Assembly (NCBI GenBank): GCA_035647435.1
Contig: DASRNM010000073.1
Location: forward strand, 1 to 45,587
DNA length: 45,587 nucleotides
From: JAAZFZ01 sp035647435
GTDB lineage: Bacteria; Bacillota; Clostridia; Oscillospirales; Acutalibacteraceae
Direction: 5' to 3'
The stretch's first letter is position 1. Each line of letters begins with the position of its first letter. Of the stretch, positions 27,790 through 36,213 are shown one piece after another. A program made the position numbers and the translations under genes. Below the pieces are notes generated by a model that ran no database searches, had not been told where the DNA came from, and worked only from the letters and a program-made list of their open reading frames with translations.

Positions 27790-29868
27790 GTGAGAAATAA
27801 TAAAAAGCAAATTCTAGAAAAATTCAAAAACAAATATAACAACTCCGCTTCTATCAGTTTACCACAAGGGCTATCTAAAGAGAGTGTTGTACAAACTTTG
27901 GGCAACGATACAATGCCCCAGAAAAAGATTGAAAGCAAAATGCCTGTTACGCGAAAAGTACTTGCGGCGGCAATAGCAATTGCTGTCATAGCAAGCAGTG
28001 CTTTCATTTACAACGGGGTAAATAACGCGCCGAGAACAGAACTCCCCGGTGAATTCAAGACTATTGAGAGTTATGAAGAGATTAATGATGCTATAAAAAC
28101 TTTAAAACGAGCTCAAAAAAAGTCCGTGAGAGATATATTGAGAGGCTATAGTTTTACAAAAAGCACTGATGAGATGGATTTAATATTGAACGAAGGTGCA
28201 CCTCAAGATGGCTCTAACGGTTCGGCAAGTTTCGGCAAAACAAACACGCAGGTTGAGGGCGTCGACGAGGCGGATACAATAAAGAATGACGGCAAATACC
28301 TTTACCAAAACTTTTATCAGGGAATTTATATTGTCAGCCTTCTGCCTGCCGATAACATGAAAGTTGTGAGCATAATCAATCTTTACGATGACAACAAATA
28401 TGCAAACGAGATTTATGTCAAAGGCGACAGGCTTGTTGTGGTCGGGCATGTTTTGGAGAAAGATCCGTGGTTAACAGACTTCCCTCACGAAGACGTTGGG
28501 ATTTACCCTTATTATAGTCAATCAAATGTTTTTGTAAATATTTACGATATATCCGACAAATCGGATGTAAAGCTTAAAACGGAGTTTTTTCAAGACGGAA
28601 CCTATGTTTCCTCACGCCTTATTGAAAACAATTTGTATTTGATAAGTCAATACATGGCTGATGTCGAATCGAACAAGGAGGAGGACTATGTCCCCTCATC
28701 AGGTTATTCCGAAGATGTTCAAACCGTTCCTGCAAATGATATCTACATTGTGGGCAACCCCGACATTGCGAGCTACCTTGTCACGAGCGGAATAAACATT
28801 GAAACGGCGGGTAAAAAGACAAAGACAAACACAAAGGCTGTGTTTGGAGCAGGTGGCGAGGCATATTGCAACACAGAAAGCCTTTTTGTCGCAGTGGGCA
28901 GAACCAAAAGGATAGGAAACATTACGAATTATCAAGCGGAGATTTATTCCCCTGCACAGTATGATTATTATACGGAGATTTACCGCTTTGATTTGAACAA
29001 GGGCAGAATAGAATACAAGTGCAACGGAAAAGTTGGGGGTACAATCAAAAATCAGTTTTCAATGGATGAATACAACAACCATTTTAGAATCGCAACGACT
29101 GATTATGACGACAAGGGCGTGGAGTCAAGCGGTGTTTACATTCTTGACAAAGACCTGAAAATTGTCGGGAGTCTAACAGGGCTTGCCGAAAAAGAGAGAA
29201 TATATGCGGTTCGGTTTATTGGTGAAACGGGCTATATCGTAACATTTGAGAGGGTTGACCCGTTGTTTGTGATAGATCTATCAGATGAAAAAAAGCCAAA
29301 GCTCCTCGGTGAACTTAAAATCACAGGTTTTTCGGAATATCTTCACCCGGTAGGTGAAAACATGCTGATTGGAATAGGGCATGATGGTGACGAAGAAGGG
29401 CAAAAGAATGGAATAAAAATTTCTCTTTTTGATGTTTCAAACCCCGCTAAGCCCTCTGAAATTGACAAGTATATTATAGATATTGATTCTCAGAGTTATT
29501 ATATTGACACGACTGCGTGGTATAACCACAAGGCAGTTATGGTCAACAAGGAGAAAGCTCTTTTCGGCATAGATGTTACGATTTATGACCACTATAACCC
29601 CAGTGGCCCCAATGAGCAAAACACTTTCCGCACGTTCAGCGTTGAAGACAATAGGATTATCCCTGGCCACGCATATAAAGGCGTTGCTTTTTCACAAGAA
29701 AAAAGAAACAATTCGAGCTACGATGTAAGCAGTTCCTATTGGGGGGGCTATGGTACGACACAGTTGAGAGGAACGTATATTGAAAACAATATTTATGTTA
29801 TTTCACATTTTGGTATAAAATCATATTCAATGGATGAAGCGAAAAAGCTTGGAGTTATGGAGTTCTAA
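27790..29868 (+). CDS. Membrane-anchored beta-propeller protein, possible anti-sigma/sensor
   Basis: 692 residues. A cytoplasmic N-terminus of about 55 residues, one membrane helix (about 56-74) and a long outside part that opens with the hallmark TNTQVEGVDEADTIKNDGKY of secreted C-terminal beta-propeller proteins (PF09826). Repeated blade-like segments follow (YIYDIS-like VNIYDISDKSDVKL, FVIDLSDEKKPKLLG, SLFDVSNPAKPSEI). A GTG at 27781 is in frame, but GAGGTG (27778-27783) serves the GTG at 27790. Coming right after an ECF sigma gene, the cytoplasmic tail could bind the sigma factor and the propeller sense an envelope ligand. That is inference; the tail has no zinc motif. Confidence 0.8.
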   Translation: MRNNKKQILEKFKNKYNNSASISLPQGLSKESVVQTLGNDTMPQKKIESKMPVTRKVLAAAIAIAVIASSAFIYNGVNNAPRTELPGEFKTIESYEEINDAIKTLKRAQKKSVRDILRGYSFTKSTDEMDLILNEGAPQDGSNGSASFGKTNTQVEGVDEADTIKNDGKYLYQNFYQGIYIVSLLPADNMKVVSIINLYDDNKYANEIYVKGDRLVVVGHVLEKDPWLTDFPHEDVGIYPYYSQSNVFVNIYDISDKSDVKLKTEFFQDGTYVSSRLIENNLYLISQYMADVESNKEEDYVPSSGYSEDVQTVPANDIYIVGNPDIASYLVTSGINIETAGKKTKTNTKAVFGAGGEAYCNTESLFVAVGRTKRIGNITNYQAEIYSPAQYDYYTEIYRFDLNKGRIEYKCNGKVGGTIKNQFSMDEYNNHFRIATTDYDDKGVESSGVYILDKDLKIVGSLTGLAEKERIYAVRFIGETGYIVTFERVDPLFVIDLSDEKKPKLLGELKITGFSEYLHPVGENMLIGIGHDGDEEGQKNGIKISLFDVSNPAKPSEIDKYIIDIDSQSYYIDTTAWYNHKAVMVNKEKALFGIDVTIYDHYNPSGPNEQNTFRTFSVEDNRIIPGHAYKGVAFSQEKRNNSSYDVSSSYWGGYGTTQLRGTYIENNIYVISHFGIKSYSMDEAKKLGVMEF

Positions 29869-29877
29869 ACCAAAATT

Positions 29878-29924
29878 AAAGCCTCACAGTTTTCGGACAA
29901 TATCCGAAGCTGTGAGGCTTTTTA
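29878..29924 (+). terminator. Terminator after the beta-propeller gene
   Basis: AAAGCCTCACAG (29878-29889) pairs with CTGTGAGGCTTT (29910-29921), with CGGA/TCCG pairing inside and T's after. It also faces the convergent MBL-fold gene. Confidence 0.88.
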
Positions 29925-29938
29925 TTATAATTTTCAAG

Positions 29939-30943
29939 TTAATGAATGTTGTTTGTAAGGGTTATGTCGCCGCTGTCGCTAATGGTGGCGATAACGCCAT
30001 TCTCCTTAACCGTTGAATAGGTTGAAGTATGCGTGTGCATTGTTAGGCTCCACTTGACATTCGGGTAAATTTTGCCTAGCCCATTAGTAACAATTGCCAT
30101 CTTAGGGTTAAGGGTTTTAATAAATCCTCTGCTTGAAGCAAGGGCATAGCCGTGATGACCGATTTTTAAAAGGTCAACCTCCCCTATCTGCGGAGCAAGC
30201 TTTTTTTCAAGACCTTTCACGTTTGTTATGTCCGCTGCTAAAAATGCAGAAAAACTGTCTTTTACAAGCTTAACACCTACAGAATTGTCGTTTTCACCAA
30301 CGTTAATTTGAGAAGTGTCCTGCTCGGTGTTGAAAAACTGTATTGTAAAATCTCCGAAAGAAAAAGGTTCTTTGGGCAAGTCACTAACCCACTCGAAGTC
30401 TCTTTTCTCAAGCAATTCCACGATTGTTTCATAAAGAATATCCAACCCCAAAATACTGCATTCATTTGGCTTTGCACATTCCTTGTAAAATTCTTTAAAA
30501 TATGCGGTTCCGATTATAATATCCTCGTTTTCAAGAATTTCCTCAAATCCACCGACGTGATCATAGTGGTAGTGTGTCCCGAGAACAAAATCAAGGTAAA
30601 CCTTGCCGTTTTCATCGGCGGCAATTTTTTTGAGATAATCAACAATTAAGTCCTCATAGCCATCGATTCGGGCTGAAACTCTCGGATTGTTGCTCCCTTC
30701 GCCACTGTCAATGAGTGCAAAATGTCCGTTGCTCTCGATAATAAGAGCATCGGAATTGCCCGTGCTCAGAAAATGCAGGCGGTCGGCACCGTTGCCAGAG
30801 GCAAATACTTCGGCGGTGATAGGGTATCGGTTCTCATATTTGTTGCACAACACAACGGTAATTATATCTAATATAAAAACCGAAAACATAATTGTCATTA
30901 TTATAAAAGTTGCTATTTTTCGTGCGCGTACATTCTTTTTCAT
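29939..30943 (-). CDS. Membrane-anchored MBL-fold metallohydrolase (ComEC C-terminal type)
   Basis: 334 residues. A membrane helix near residues 10-33, then a metallo-beta-lactamase fold with the zinc motif GTHYHYDHVGG near 133, DSGEGSNN before it, LAADI near 243 and LKIGHHGYALASS with a further metal His. The layout resembles the competence-type MBL proteins related to the ComEC C-terminal domain, which cleave DNA or nucleotides outside the cell; here there is no ComEC channel attached. Substrate unknown. It stands alone with a convergent upstream neighbour. Confidence 0.85.
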   Translation of the reverse strand: MKKNVRARKIATFIIMTIMFSVFILDIITVVLCNKYENRYPITAEVFASGNGADRLHFLSTGNSDALIIESNGHFALIDSGEGSNNPRVSARIDGYEDLIVDYLKKIAADENGKVYLDFVLGTHYHYDHVGGFEEILENEDIIIGTAYFKEFYKECAKPNECSILGLDILYETIVELLEKRDFEWVSDLPKEPFSFGDFTIQFFNTEQDTSQINVGENDNSVGVKLVKDSFSAFLAADITNVKGLEKKLAPQIGEVDLLKIGHHGYALASSRGFIKTLNPKMAIVTNGLGKIYPNVKWSLTMHTHTSTYSTVKENGVIATISDSGDITLTNNIH

Positions 30944-31027
30944 AAACCCACCACAAATATTAAAATCAATTAATTATTATAGCACAGACGCATTATTTAG
31001 TCTATGCTTTAAAAGAGACCTGTAAAC

Positions 31028-31065
31028 AAAAAACAAACGAGGCAACGTTATCTGCCCCGCTTGTT
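31028..31065 (-). terminator. Terminator of the S8 protease operon
   Basis: On the minus strand AACAAGCGGGGCA (31065-31053) pairs with TGCCTCGTTTGTT (31044-31032) over 13 bp including two G-T pairs, followed by TTTTTT. Confidence 0.85.
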
Positions 31066-31074
31066 TAACTCCTG

Positions 31075-31293
31075 TTAATCTATGTCGGCGATGATTTTTT
31101 TGAGCTCCTGCATTTCATCTTTGCCTATGGTAATGCCCTTGTTCATTTTGTCGTGCTCGGGCGACCATTCGCGCAGATCATACTTTGGCTCCCTACCGTT
31201 CCAGCTAACAAGGTTTAACTCCTTTGTCCATCCCTTGTTGTTTTCGGAAATAACGCCCAACGATTCAACGATTTCAAATGAAAATTCTGCCAT
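31075..31293 (-). CDS. YdbC-type PC4-like ssDNA-binding protein
   Basis: 72 residues. FEIVESLGVISENNKGWTKE, then NLVSWNGREPKYDLREW and the closing GITIGKDEMQELKKII match the compact YdbC family, relatives of eukaryotic PC4 that bind single-stranded DNA. GGAGG precedes the ATG. It is the last gene of a three-gene minus-strand unit, 25 bp after the YgjP-like peptidase. A role in repair or transcription is plausible from the family; the link to its operon partners is unclear. Confidence 0.88.
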   Translation of the reverse strand: MAEFSFEIVESLGVISENNKGWTKELNLVSWNGREPKYDLREWSPEHDKMNKGITIGKDEMQELKKIIADID

Positions 31294-31318
31294 AAATGTA
31301 CCTCCTAATTTTTATTAA

Positions 31319-31996
31319 TTAACGCCAGTTTTCAAGCGAAATTATTTCTTGCAGCTCTTTAAGATGTTTTTCGCGTTGTTTGTAGTCGGGCAACATTTTC
31401 CCGACAACAGACCAAAAATCTTTGCTGTGATTATGGTGAAAAATGTGTGCAAGTTCATGTACAACAACATAGTCAACGCAAGCCTCGTGTGCCATAATTA
31501 GCAGCCACGAAAAGTTAATCGAGTTTTTTGCACTGCATGAGCCCCAGCGTGTATGAGCCGAATTGATCTTTACTGCAATGGGTTCAACGCCCATTAGAGA
31601 GGAAAACTTTTTAACCTTATACTTGAGACTAGAGGTTGCTATGTTTTTATAGATTTCAATCACCAGTGGTTTAATTTCATCTTCGGGCAGATTGTTCGGC
31701 ACGTAAAAGTATTCACCGTTAAACCCTGCTTTGCCTGTTGAAATGCCCTCGAGCGGGTAAGTTTTACCCAAAAGTCGTAAGCTACTACCGATTTCAACTG
31801 TGAAGCTGTTACGCTTTTTGTTTTTTAGCTTGATATCGGCAGCGTGCTTTTCTATCCAATTTTGTTGCTGTAGCACAAAACTATCAACCTCTGATTGTTG
31901 CACATGCAAAGGGCAACGGACCTCGACACTCCCGTCATTTTTTATACGCAGAGAAACTGATTTGCGGTTTGAACGCACTAAGGTGTAGTCAATCAT
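31319..31996 (-). CDS. YgjP-like zinc metallopeptidase (DUF45/WLM-type)
   Basis: 225 residues. The zinc signature HELAHIFHHNHSKDFW (HExxH plus a third His) near residue 181 follows RWGSCSAKNSINFSWLLIMA, the typical upstream block of YgjP proteins. Cytosolic; substrates not known for this protein. Its start overlaps the S8 protease stop by 4 bp (ATGA-type coupling), so the two are translated together. Confidence 0.9.
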   Translation of the reverse strand: MIDYTLVRSNRKSVSLRIKNDGSVEVRCPLHVQQSEVDSFVLQQQNWIEKHAADIKLKNKKRNSFTVEIGSSLRLLGKTYPLEGISTGKAGFNGEYFYVPNNLPEDEIKPLVIEIYKNIATSSLKYKVKKFSSLMGVEPIAVKINSAHTRWGSCSAKNSINFSWLLIMAHEACVDYVVVHELAHIFHHNHSKDFWSVVGKMLPDYKQREKHLKELQEIISLENWR

Positions 31997-33573
31997 TCTA
32001 ACTCGGTCGGGTGCAGAAGCTCGATTGCTGCCTCAACAGCTAATTTTGCGTTCACCATTCTGTATGTATCGACAAGAGGATGGATTTCGCTTGTATTGTC
32101 CTCAACCTCGTAGCAAGTGTTTTCAGGGTCGCAAACAATTGATTTGACAACGTCGCCCGAAAGTGACGGGTCAACCGACCATACAAGAGCGGTAACAGCG
32201 GTTACAATGGGTGAAGCCATGGATGTGCCAGACATATATCCGTACCCTCCGTTTTTAGAGGCGTAGCAACTGAAAATTCCATATCCGGGTGCACAAATAT
32301 CCACTCTGTCGCCTCCGTTTGAGAAATAAGCCTGTTGGAAGTTGCCGTTGCCCAAATTTTCTGCCGCACCGACAACAATAATTCTGTCAATAATGTCTTG
32401 AGCGCTGACATTTGGTTTGCCGGTATATGCATTGTGTTCATTTATTGAGCAGAAAAGGCTGTTATAATGGGCATCTATGGAATCGTTTCCAGCTGATTGA
32501 ACAACGATAAAATCGTAACCTTCGTTTAAAAGTGTTGCCATTACATAAGAAACAACCTTTGCCTCAATATCTAAATAAACATTGAAAAGGTGAAGAAAGA
32601 ATTCTGTTTCAGGCACAGCCAAGGACGAGCCGACTGAGTAGTTTATGACTTTTGCGCCGTCACGCACAGTGTAGGCAAGGCCTGTCAAAAGCCTTTCTGC
32701 CGTAAGCCATAGTTGCAAATCCTCTGGCTCCCAGTCAACACAATGCAAAGTGACGTTGTGGCAAATGCCTGTTATGCCCTTGCCGTTGTTTGCGCTAGCG
32801 GCAATAATTCCAGAAACGTGTGTTCCGTGGTCGTCAATTGAATTTTGACGCTCAAGTTTTGCATTTGGAAATGTTATTACGTCGCACAGATCTTCATGCA
32901 TATTGTCAAACCCGCTGTCGACTATGCCGATACCAATGTGGTTGAAATATTCGTTGTATTCCCAAGCGCTCATGGTCTGAATTGCCTCAAGCCACCAATT
33001 GCTACCCGCAGGCAGACTTTCGTCCCACCCGTAGGTGTATTCAATTCCATCACCTTCTGTCCACGGGTCTTCAGGGATGTTTGTGTTTTGATATTTTATT
33101 GCAAAATTACAGCTTGCAAGGGCTACCTCGTCGTTTTCCATAAGCTCGTTGCATATGGCCTGTATTCCCTCAATGTCAGTTGACTCAACCCTGAACTGAT
33201 ATCTGTTGAGAATGCCAAGATAGCCTGTGATATTTGCACCTATGCTTTTTGCGATTTCAAGTTTTTTCAAAAAGGGTGTGCCGTTCTCAAAGAAAACAAG
33301 TATTTCATTGTTTATGTAACCAAAATTATCAGAAACCTTTGTCAACGATTCAACCTGTGGCTCATCAAAAAAATCGCCGTCATCGGGGGTTGCGGTTTTA
33401 GCTGTTGCGGCGGTAAGCTCAATTATCTGCTTTTGACTTTCAACATAAACCTGTGCGCCGCTGCCGTTTATGTTAGCTACTTCAACTTGCGAGATTTGAC
33501 CAGTTGAAAAAGCACTTGACCAAACTGACACAGAAAGAATAAACACCATTGCATATGCTGCAATTCTTTTCAA
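31993..33573 (-). CDS. Secreted S8 (subtilisin-like) serine protease
   Basis: 526 residues. Signal peptide (about 1-25), a propeptide-like region (about 85-160, YINNEILVFFENGTPFLKKL), then the S8 domain with Asp219 (GIGIVDSGFD), His249 (DDHGTHVSG), oxyanion Asn363 (QSAGND) and Ser451 (MSGTSMASP). All catalytic residues are present, and there is no visible cell-wall anchor, so it is probably released or held by its substrate. Its own promoter lies at 33608-33636. Coupled by overlap to a cytosolic peptidase gene, which is unusual company. Confidence 0.93.
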   Translation of the reverse strand: MKRIAAYAMVFILSVSVWSSAFSTGQISQVEVANINGSGAQVYVESQKQIIELTAATAKTATPDDGDFFDEPQVESLTKVSDNFGYINNEILVFFENGTPFLKKLEIAKSIGANITGYLGILNRYQFRVESTDIEGIQAICNELMENDEVALASCNFAIKYQNTNIPEDPWTEGDGIEYTYGWDESLPAGSNWWLEAIQTMSAWEYNEYFNHIGIGIVDSGFDNMHEDLCDVITFPNAKLERQNSIDDHGTHVSGIIAASANNGKGITGICHNVTLHCVDWEPEDLQLWLTAERLLTGLAYTVRDGAKVINYSVGSSLAVPETEFFLHLFNVYLDIEAKVVSYVMATLLNEGYDFIVVQSAGNDSIDAHYNSLFCSINEHNAYTGKPNVSAQDIIDRIIVVGAAENLGNGNFQQAYFSNGGDRVDICAPGYGIFSCYASKNGGYGYMSGTSMASPIVTAVTALVWSVDPSLSGDVVKSIVCDPENTCYEVEDNTSEIHPLVDTYRMVNAKLAVEAAIELLHPTELE

Positions 33574-33607
33574 TACAATTCCCCCTAAAAATAATAATTA
33601 TAGATTG

Positions 33608-33636
33608 ATTATAAGCGGAGTTTAAAGCATAGTCAA
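33608..33636 (-). promoter_or_regulatory. Promoter of the S8 protease operon
   Basis: On the minus strand TTGACT (33636-33631), 17-bp spacer, TATAAT (33613-33608), about 35 bp before the start codon. Confidence 0.82.
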
Positions 33637-33650
33637 GAAATTTTATACAG

Positions 33651-33679
33651 TTGTAATATACATTTTGTTAATGTATAAT
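33651..33679 (+). promoter_or_regulatory. Promoter of the hydrogenase-associated signalling operon
   Basis: TTGTAA (33651-33656), 17-bp spacer, TATAAT (33674-33679). Back to back with the protease promoter. TTGTTAA at 33665-33671 resembles one half of a Rex site but has no matching second half. Confidence 0.65.
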
Positions 33680-33745
33680 TATATATAGCTTGTACAGGTG
33701 TTGATTTGTATCGATATTAAAACGAAGAAACGGAGAATGCAGTAT

Positions 33746-34096
33746 ATGAAAGTGTCTGACATTGCGAGTGTGCTAAATGCGGAAATTATCTGTGGCAGTG
33801 ACCTTGTTGACCAGGAGGTTTATACCGCCTGTGGTAGCGACATGATGAGTGACGTTCTTGCCTTTGTTAAGGAGCAGGGCGTTTTACTCACGGGGCTTGT
33901 TAACCCTCAGGTTGTGAGAACTGCCGAAATGATGGACATGCATTGTGTGGTGTTTGTTAGGGGCAAAACTCCCGACGAAGCGATTATAGAACTTGCCGAA
34001 GAAAGAGATATAATTTTGCTCAAAACAGAGATTGAAATGTTCACCTCTTGTGGAATTCTTTATTCCAAAGGTTTAAGAGGAGGAGAATTGCGGTGA
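33746..34096 (+). CDS. DRTGG-domain protein (first copy)
   Basis: 116 residues. MKVSDIASVLNAEIICGSD, then VYTACGSDMMSDVLAFV and a closing segment on a predicted alpha/beta fold match the DRTGG proteins found near [FeFe] hydrogenases. DRTGG domains occur as ligand-binding or regulatory modules, for example beside CBS domains and in phosphotransacetylases; their ligand is unknown. The ATG at 33746 with GGAG 9 nt upstream is preferred to in-frame starts at 33698 and 33737. The stop overlaps the GTG of the next gene. First gene of the signalling operon. Confidence 0.75.
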   Translation: MKVSDIASVLNAEIICGSDLVDQEVYTACGSDMMSDVLAFVKEQGVLLTGLVNPQVVRTAEMMDMHCVVFVRGKTPDEAIIELAEERDIILLKTEIEMFTSCGILYSKGLRGGELR

Positions 34097-34518
34097 TTGA
34101 GAGCATTAAGCTGCACTTTGATGTTGATGCAAGTGATTTCGCAAGAGCAGGCGAGGCGTCGGGTGAGATAAAACGTGTGCTAAAGGAGCTTGGTATTGAC
34201 CCCGCAATTATTAGAAATGTTGCGATTTCAGTCTACGAGGGCGAAATAAACATGGTTATTCATGCAAACGGCGGTCAAATTGATTGCGAGATTTCACCTG
34301 AACATATAAGTGTTGTGATTACCGACAGTGGCCCGGGGATTGAAGATGTGAGCCTTGCGATGAAAGAAGGCTACTCGACGGCCACCGACAATGTTCGCAT
34401 GCTCGGTTTCGGGGCAGGCATGGGATTGCCCAACATTAAAAAGTATTCCGATGAAATGAAAATAGACACAAATCTTGGCGTCGGAACAACAATTACAATA
34501 AAGGTTTATATCAAATAA
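34093..34518 (+). CDS. RsbW-like ATPase (anti-sigma / switch kinase type)
   Basis: 141 residues. A GHKL ATP-binding fold: N-box NVAISVYEGEINMVIHANGG, G1 box ITDSGPGIED and G2 box GFGAGMGLPNIKKY. Proteins of this kind phosphorylate anti-anti-sigma proteins or bind sigma factors. GTG start at 34093 with GGAGGAG seven bases before and a 4-bp overlap with the DRTGG gene. It carries no sensor or phospho-acceptor domain, so it needs a partner, which might be among its neighbours. Confidence 0.85.
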   Translation: MIESIKLHFDVDASDFARAGEASGEIKRVLKELGIDPAIIRNVAISVYEGEINMVIHANGGQIDCEISPEHISVVITDSGPGIEDVSLAMKEGYSTATDNVRMLGFGAGMGLPNIKKYSDEMKIDTNLGVGTTITIKVYIK

Positions 34519-34551
34519 GTTTAACGCTTAAACATAGAACGAAGGTGCAAA

Positions 34552-35871
34552 ATGGCTGACTTTTTTCATTCCGTCCGCTTAGACGAAGAAAGATGCATGG
34601 GGTGCACAAACTGCATAAAGAGGTGCCCAACAGGCGCAATTCGTGTTAGAAACGGAAAGGCACATATAATAAAAGAAAGATGTATCGACTGCGGTGAGTG
34701 TATAAAGATTTGCCCTCATCATGCAAAATATGCTGATTGTGAATCGCTCAACCGTATTGTCGATTATAAATACAGGGTGGCATTGCCCGCCCCGACACTT
34801 TACGGCCAATTTAACAACCTTGAGGATGTGAACTATGTTCTCACAGGGCTTAAAATGCTTGGTTTTGATGATGTTTTTGAGGTGGCAGTGGCAGCGGAGC
34901 TTGTTTCACAGGCAACAGATGAAATGTTAGCAAATGGCGAACTAAAAAAACCTGCAATATCCTCCGCTTGTCCGGCAATTTGCAGGCTCATAAGAATGCG
35001 TTACCCGAATCTTATCCCGAACATGGTCAATCTCAATTCGCCTATGGAGGTCGCCGGGAAGCTTGCGAGAGAAAAGGCAGTAAAAGAAACAGGGCTAAAG
35101 CCAGAGGAAATAGGGGTCTTCTTTATTACGCCATGCCCTGCAAAAATAACGGCAATAAAACAACCGATTTTTTTAAAAAAATCAAACATAGACGGAGCAG
35201 TGGCAATAAAGGATATATATCCTGCTTTAGTTAAGGTTATGGATGGAATTGTTAACGCTGAGCCTTTGAACAAATCAGGGTTTGTCGGAGTTGGCTGGGC
35301 ATCGAGCGGTGGTGAATCCTCCGCGTTGTTAGGCGATAAATACCTTGCCGCTGACGGCATAGAAAATGTAATAAAAGTTCTTGAAGAAATAGAAGATGAA
35401 AAGCTGAATAATATAGATTTTATAGAGCTGAATGCCTGCGCTGGTGGTTGTGTTGGTGGTTCTTTGACTGCTGAAAACGCTTATGTTGCAAAGTCGAGAA
35501 TACAGCACCTTCGCAAAGGTCTGCCTGTTTCCCAAAACCATTTAGAAGGTGATAAAATGCCGGAGTATATGAAGTGGCAAAAACCACTCGTAGGCATGAA
35601 CATTATGAGCCTTTCCGATGATATGGTTGAGGCAATGCAAAAGATGAAAAGGCTAAAGGAAATTGAAGGAAGGTTGCCTGGGCTTGACTGTGGAACCTGC
35701 GGAGCGCCATCTTGTCATGATTTGGCGGAGGACATTGTGAGGGGATTTGCATGCGAAACCGATTGTGTTTTCTTGCTGCGTGATGAGCTTGACATGCACG
35801 AAAACTTTAAGGGGCTTATACCGGCACCGTTCAGAAAGCCGTTGGATAATAAAAAAAAGAAAGCGAAGTGA
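34552..35871 (+). CDS. Sensory-type [FeFe]-hydrogenase homologue with ferredoxin and Fe-S domains
   Basis: 439 residues. Two [4Fe-4S] ferredoxin motifs (C15-C25 and C44-C54), an H-cluster-like domain, and a C-terminal Fe-S motif (C380, C383, C388, C401). The H-domain keeps the cysteines C140 (SSACPAI), C195 (TPCPAK) and C296/C300 (NACAGGC) that hold the cubane, but the position that carries the proton-transfer Cys in catalytic enzymes (TSCCPxW) is Ala139, the W of the motif is Ile, and the terminal Fe loop reads ACAGGC. Such replacement is known in sensory (HydS-like) hydrogenases. With DRTGG, RsbW-like and PHP neighbours a role as H2 or redox sensor is the best reading. Confidence 0.8.
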   Translation: MADFFHSVRLDEERCMGCTNCIKRCPTGAIRVRNGKAHIIKERCIDCGECIKICPHHAKYADCESLNRIVDYKYRVALPAPTLYGQFNNLEDVNYVLTGLKMLGFDDVFEVAVAAELVSQATDEMLANGELKKPAISSACPAICRLIRMRYPNLIPNMVNLNSPMEVAGKLAREKAVKETGLKPEEIGVFFITPCPAKITAIKQPIFLKKSNIDGAVAIKDIYPALVKVMDGIVNAEPLNKSGFVGVGWASSGGESSALLGDKYLAADGIENVIKVLEEIEDEKLNNIDFIELNACAGGCVGGSLTAENAYVAKSRIQHLRKGLPVSQNHLEGDKMPEYMKWQKPLVGMNIMSLSDDMVEAMQKMKRLKEIEGRLPGLDCGTCGAPSCHDLAEDIVRGFACETDCVFLLRDELDMHENFKGLIPAPFRKPLDNKKKKAK

Positions 35872-36212
35872 AAACGATGAAGGTAAGAGAGATTAAAGAT
35901 AAGCTTGGCTTAAAGCTCATTTGTGGCGAAGTCTCTCTTGACAAGGAGGTCGGTGGATGTTATTGTTGCGACCTTTTGAGTTGGGTTATGTCAAGGGCAA
36001 ACAGTTCGGATGCGTGGCTGACGGTCATGGGCAACGTCAACTGTGTTGGGGTTGCTGTGCTTGCAGACATATCATGCATAATATTGACAGAGGGTTCGGA
36101 TTTTGACGACGACGCTCTTGAAAAAGCTATAAAAAACGATGTTGTTGTTTTGCAAAGCGAAAAAAACACCTATCAAACCGCTGTTCTTATCTCAAAGCTG
36201 CTTGGAGATTGA
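35868..36212 (+). CDS. DRTGG-domain protein (second copy)
   Basis: 114 residues. MKVREIKDKLGLKLICGE, then VGGCYCCDLLSWVMSRA and NVNCVGVAVLADISCIILTEG fit the DRTGG family more closely than the first copy does. It overlaps the sensor gene by 4 bp using a GTG; the ATG at 35877 is an alternative start. Two DRTGG genes flanking an RsbW-like ATPase and a sensor hydrogenase suggest paired input modules. Confidence 0.8.
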   Translation: MKTMKVREIKDKLGLKLICGEVSLDKEVGGCYCCDLLSWVMSRANSSDAWLTVMGNVNCVGVAVLADISCIILTEGSDFDDDALEKAIKNDVVVLQSEKNTYQTAVLISKLLGD

Positions 36213-36213
36213 A

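Noticed and set aside
33665..33680. A Rex (NADH-sensing) operator at the signalling operon promoter
   Set aside because: Only one half (TTGTTAA) fits; the second half is not an inverted copy.
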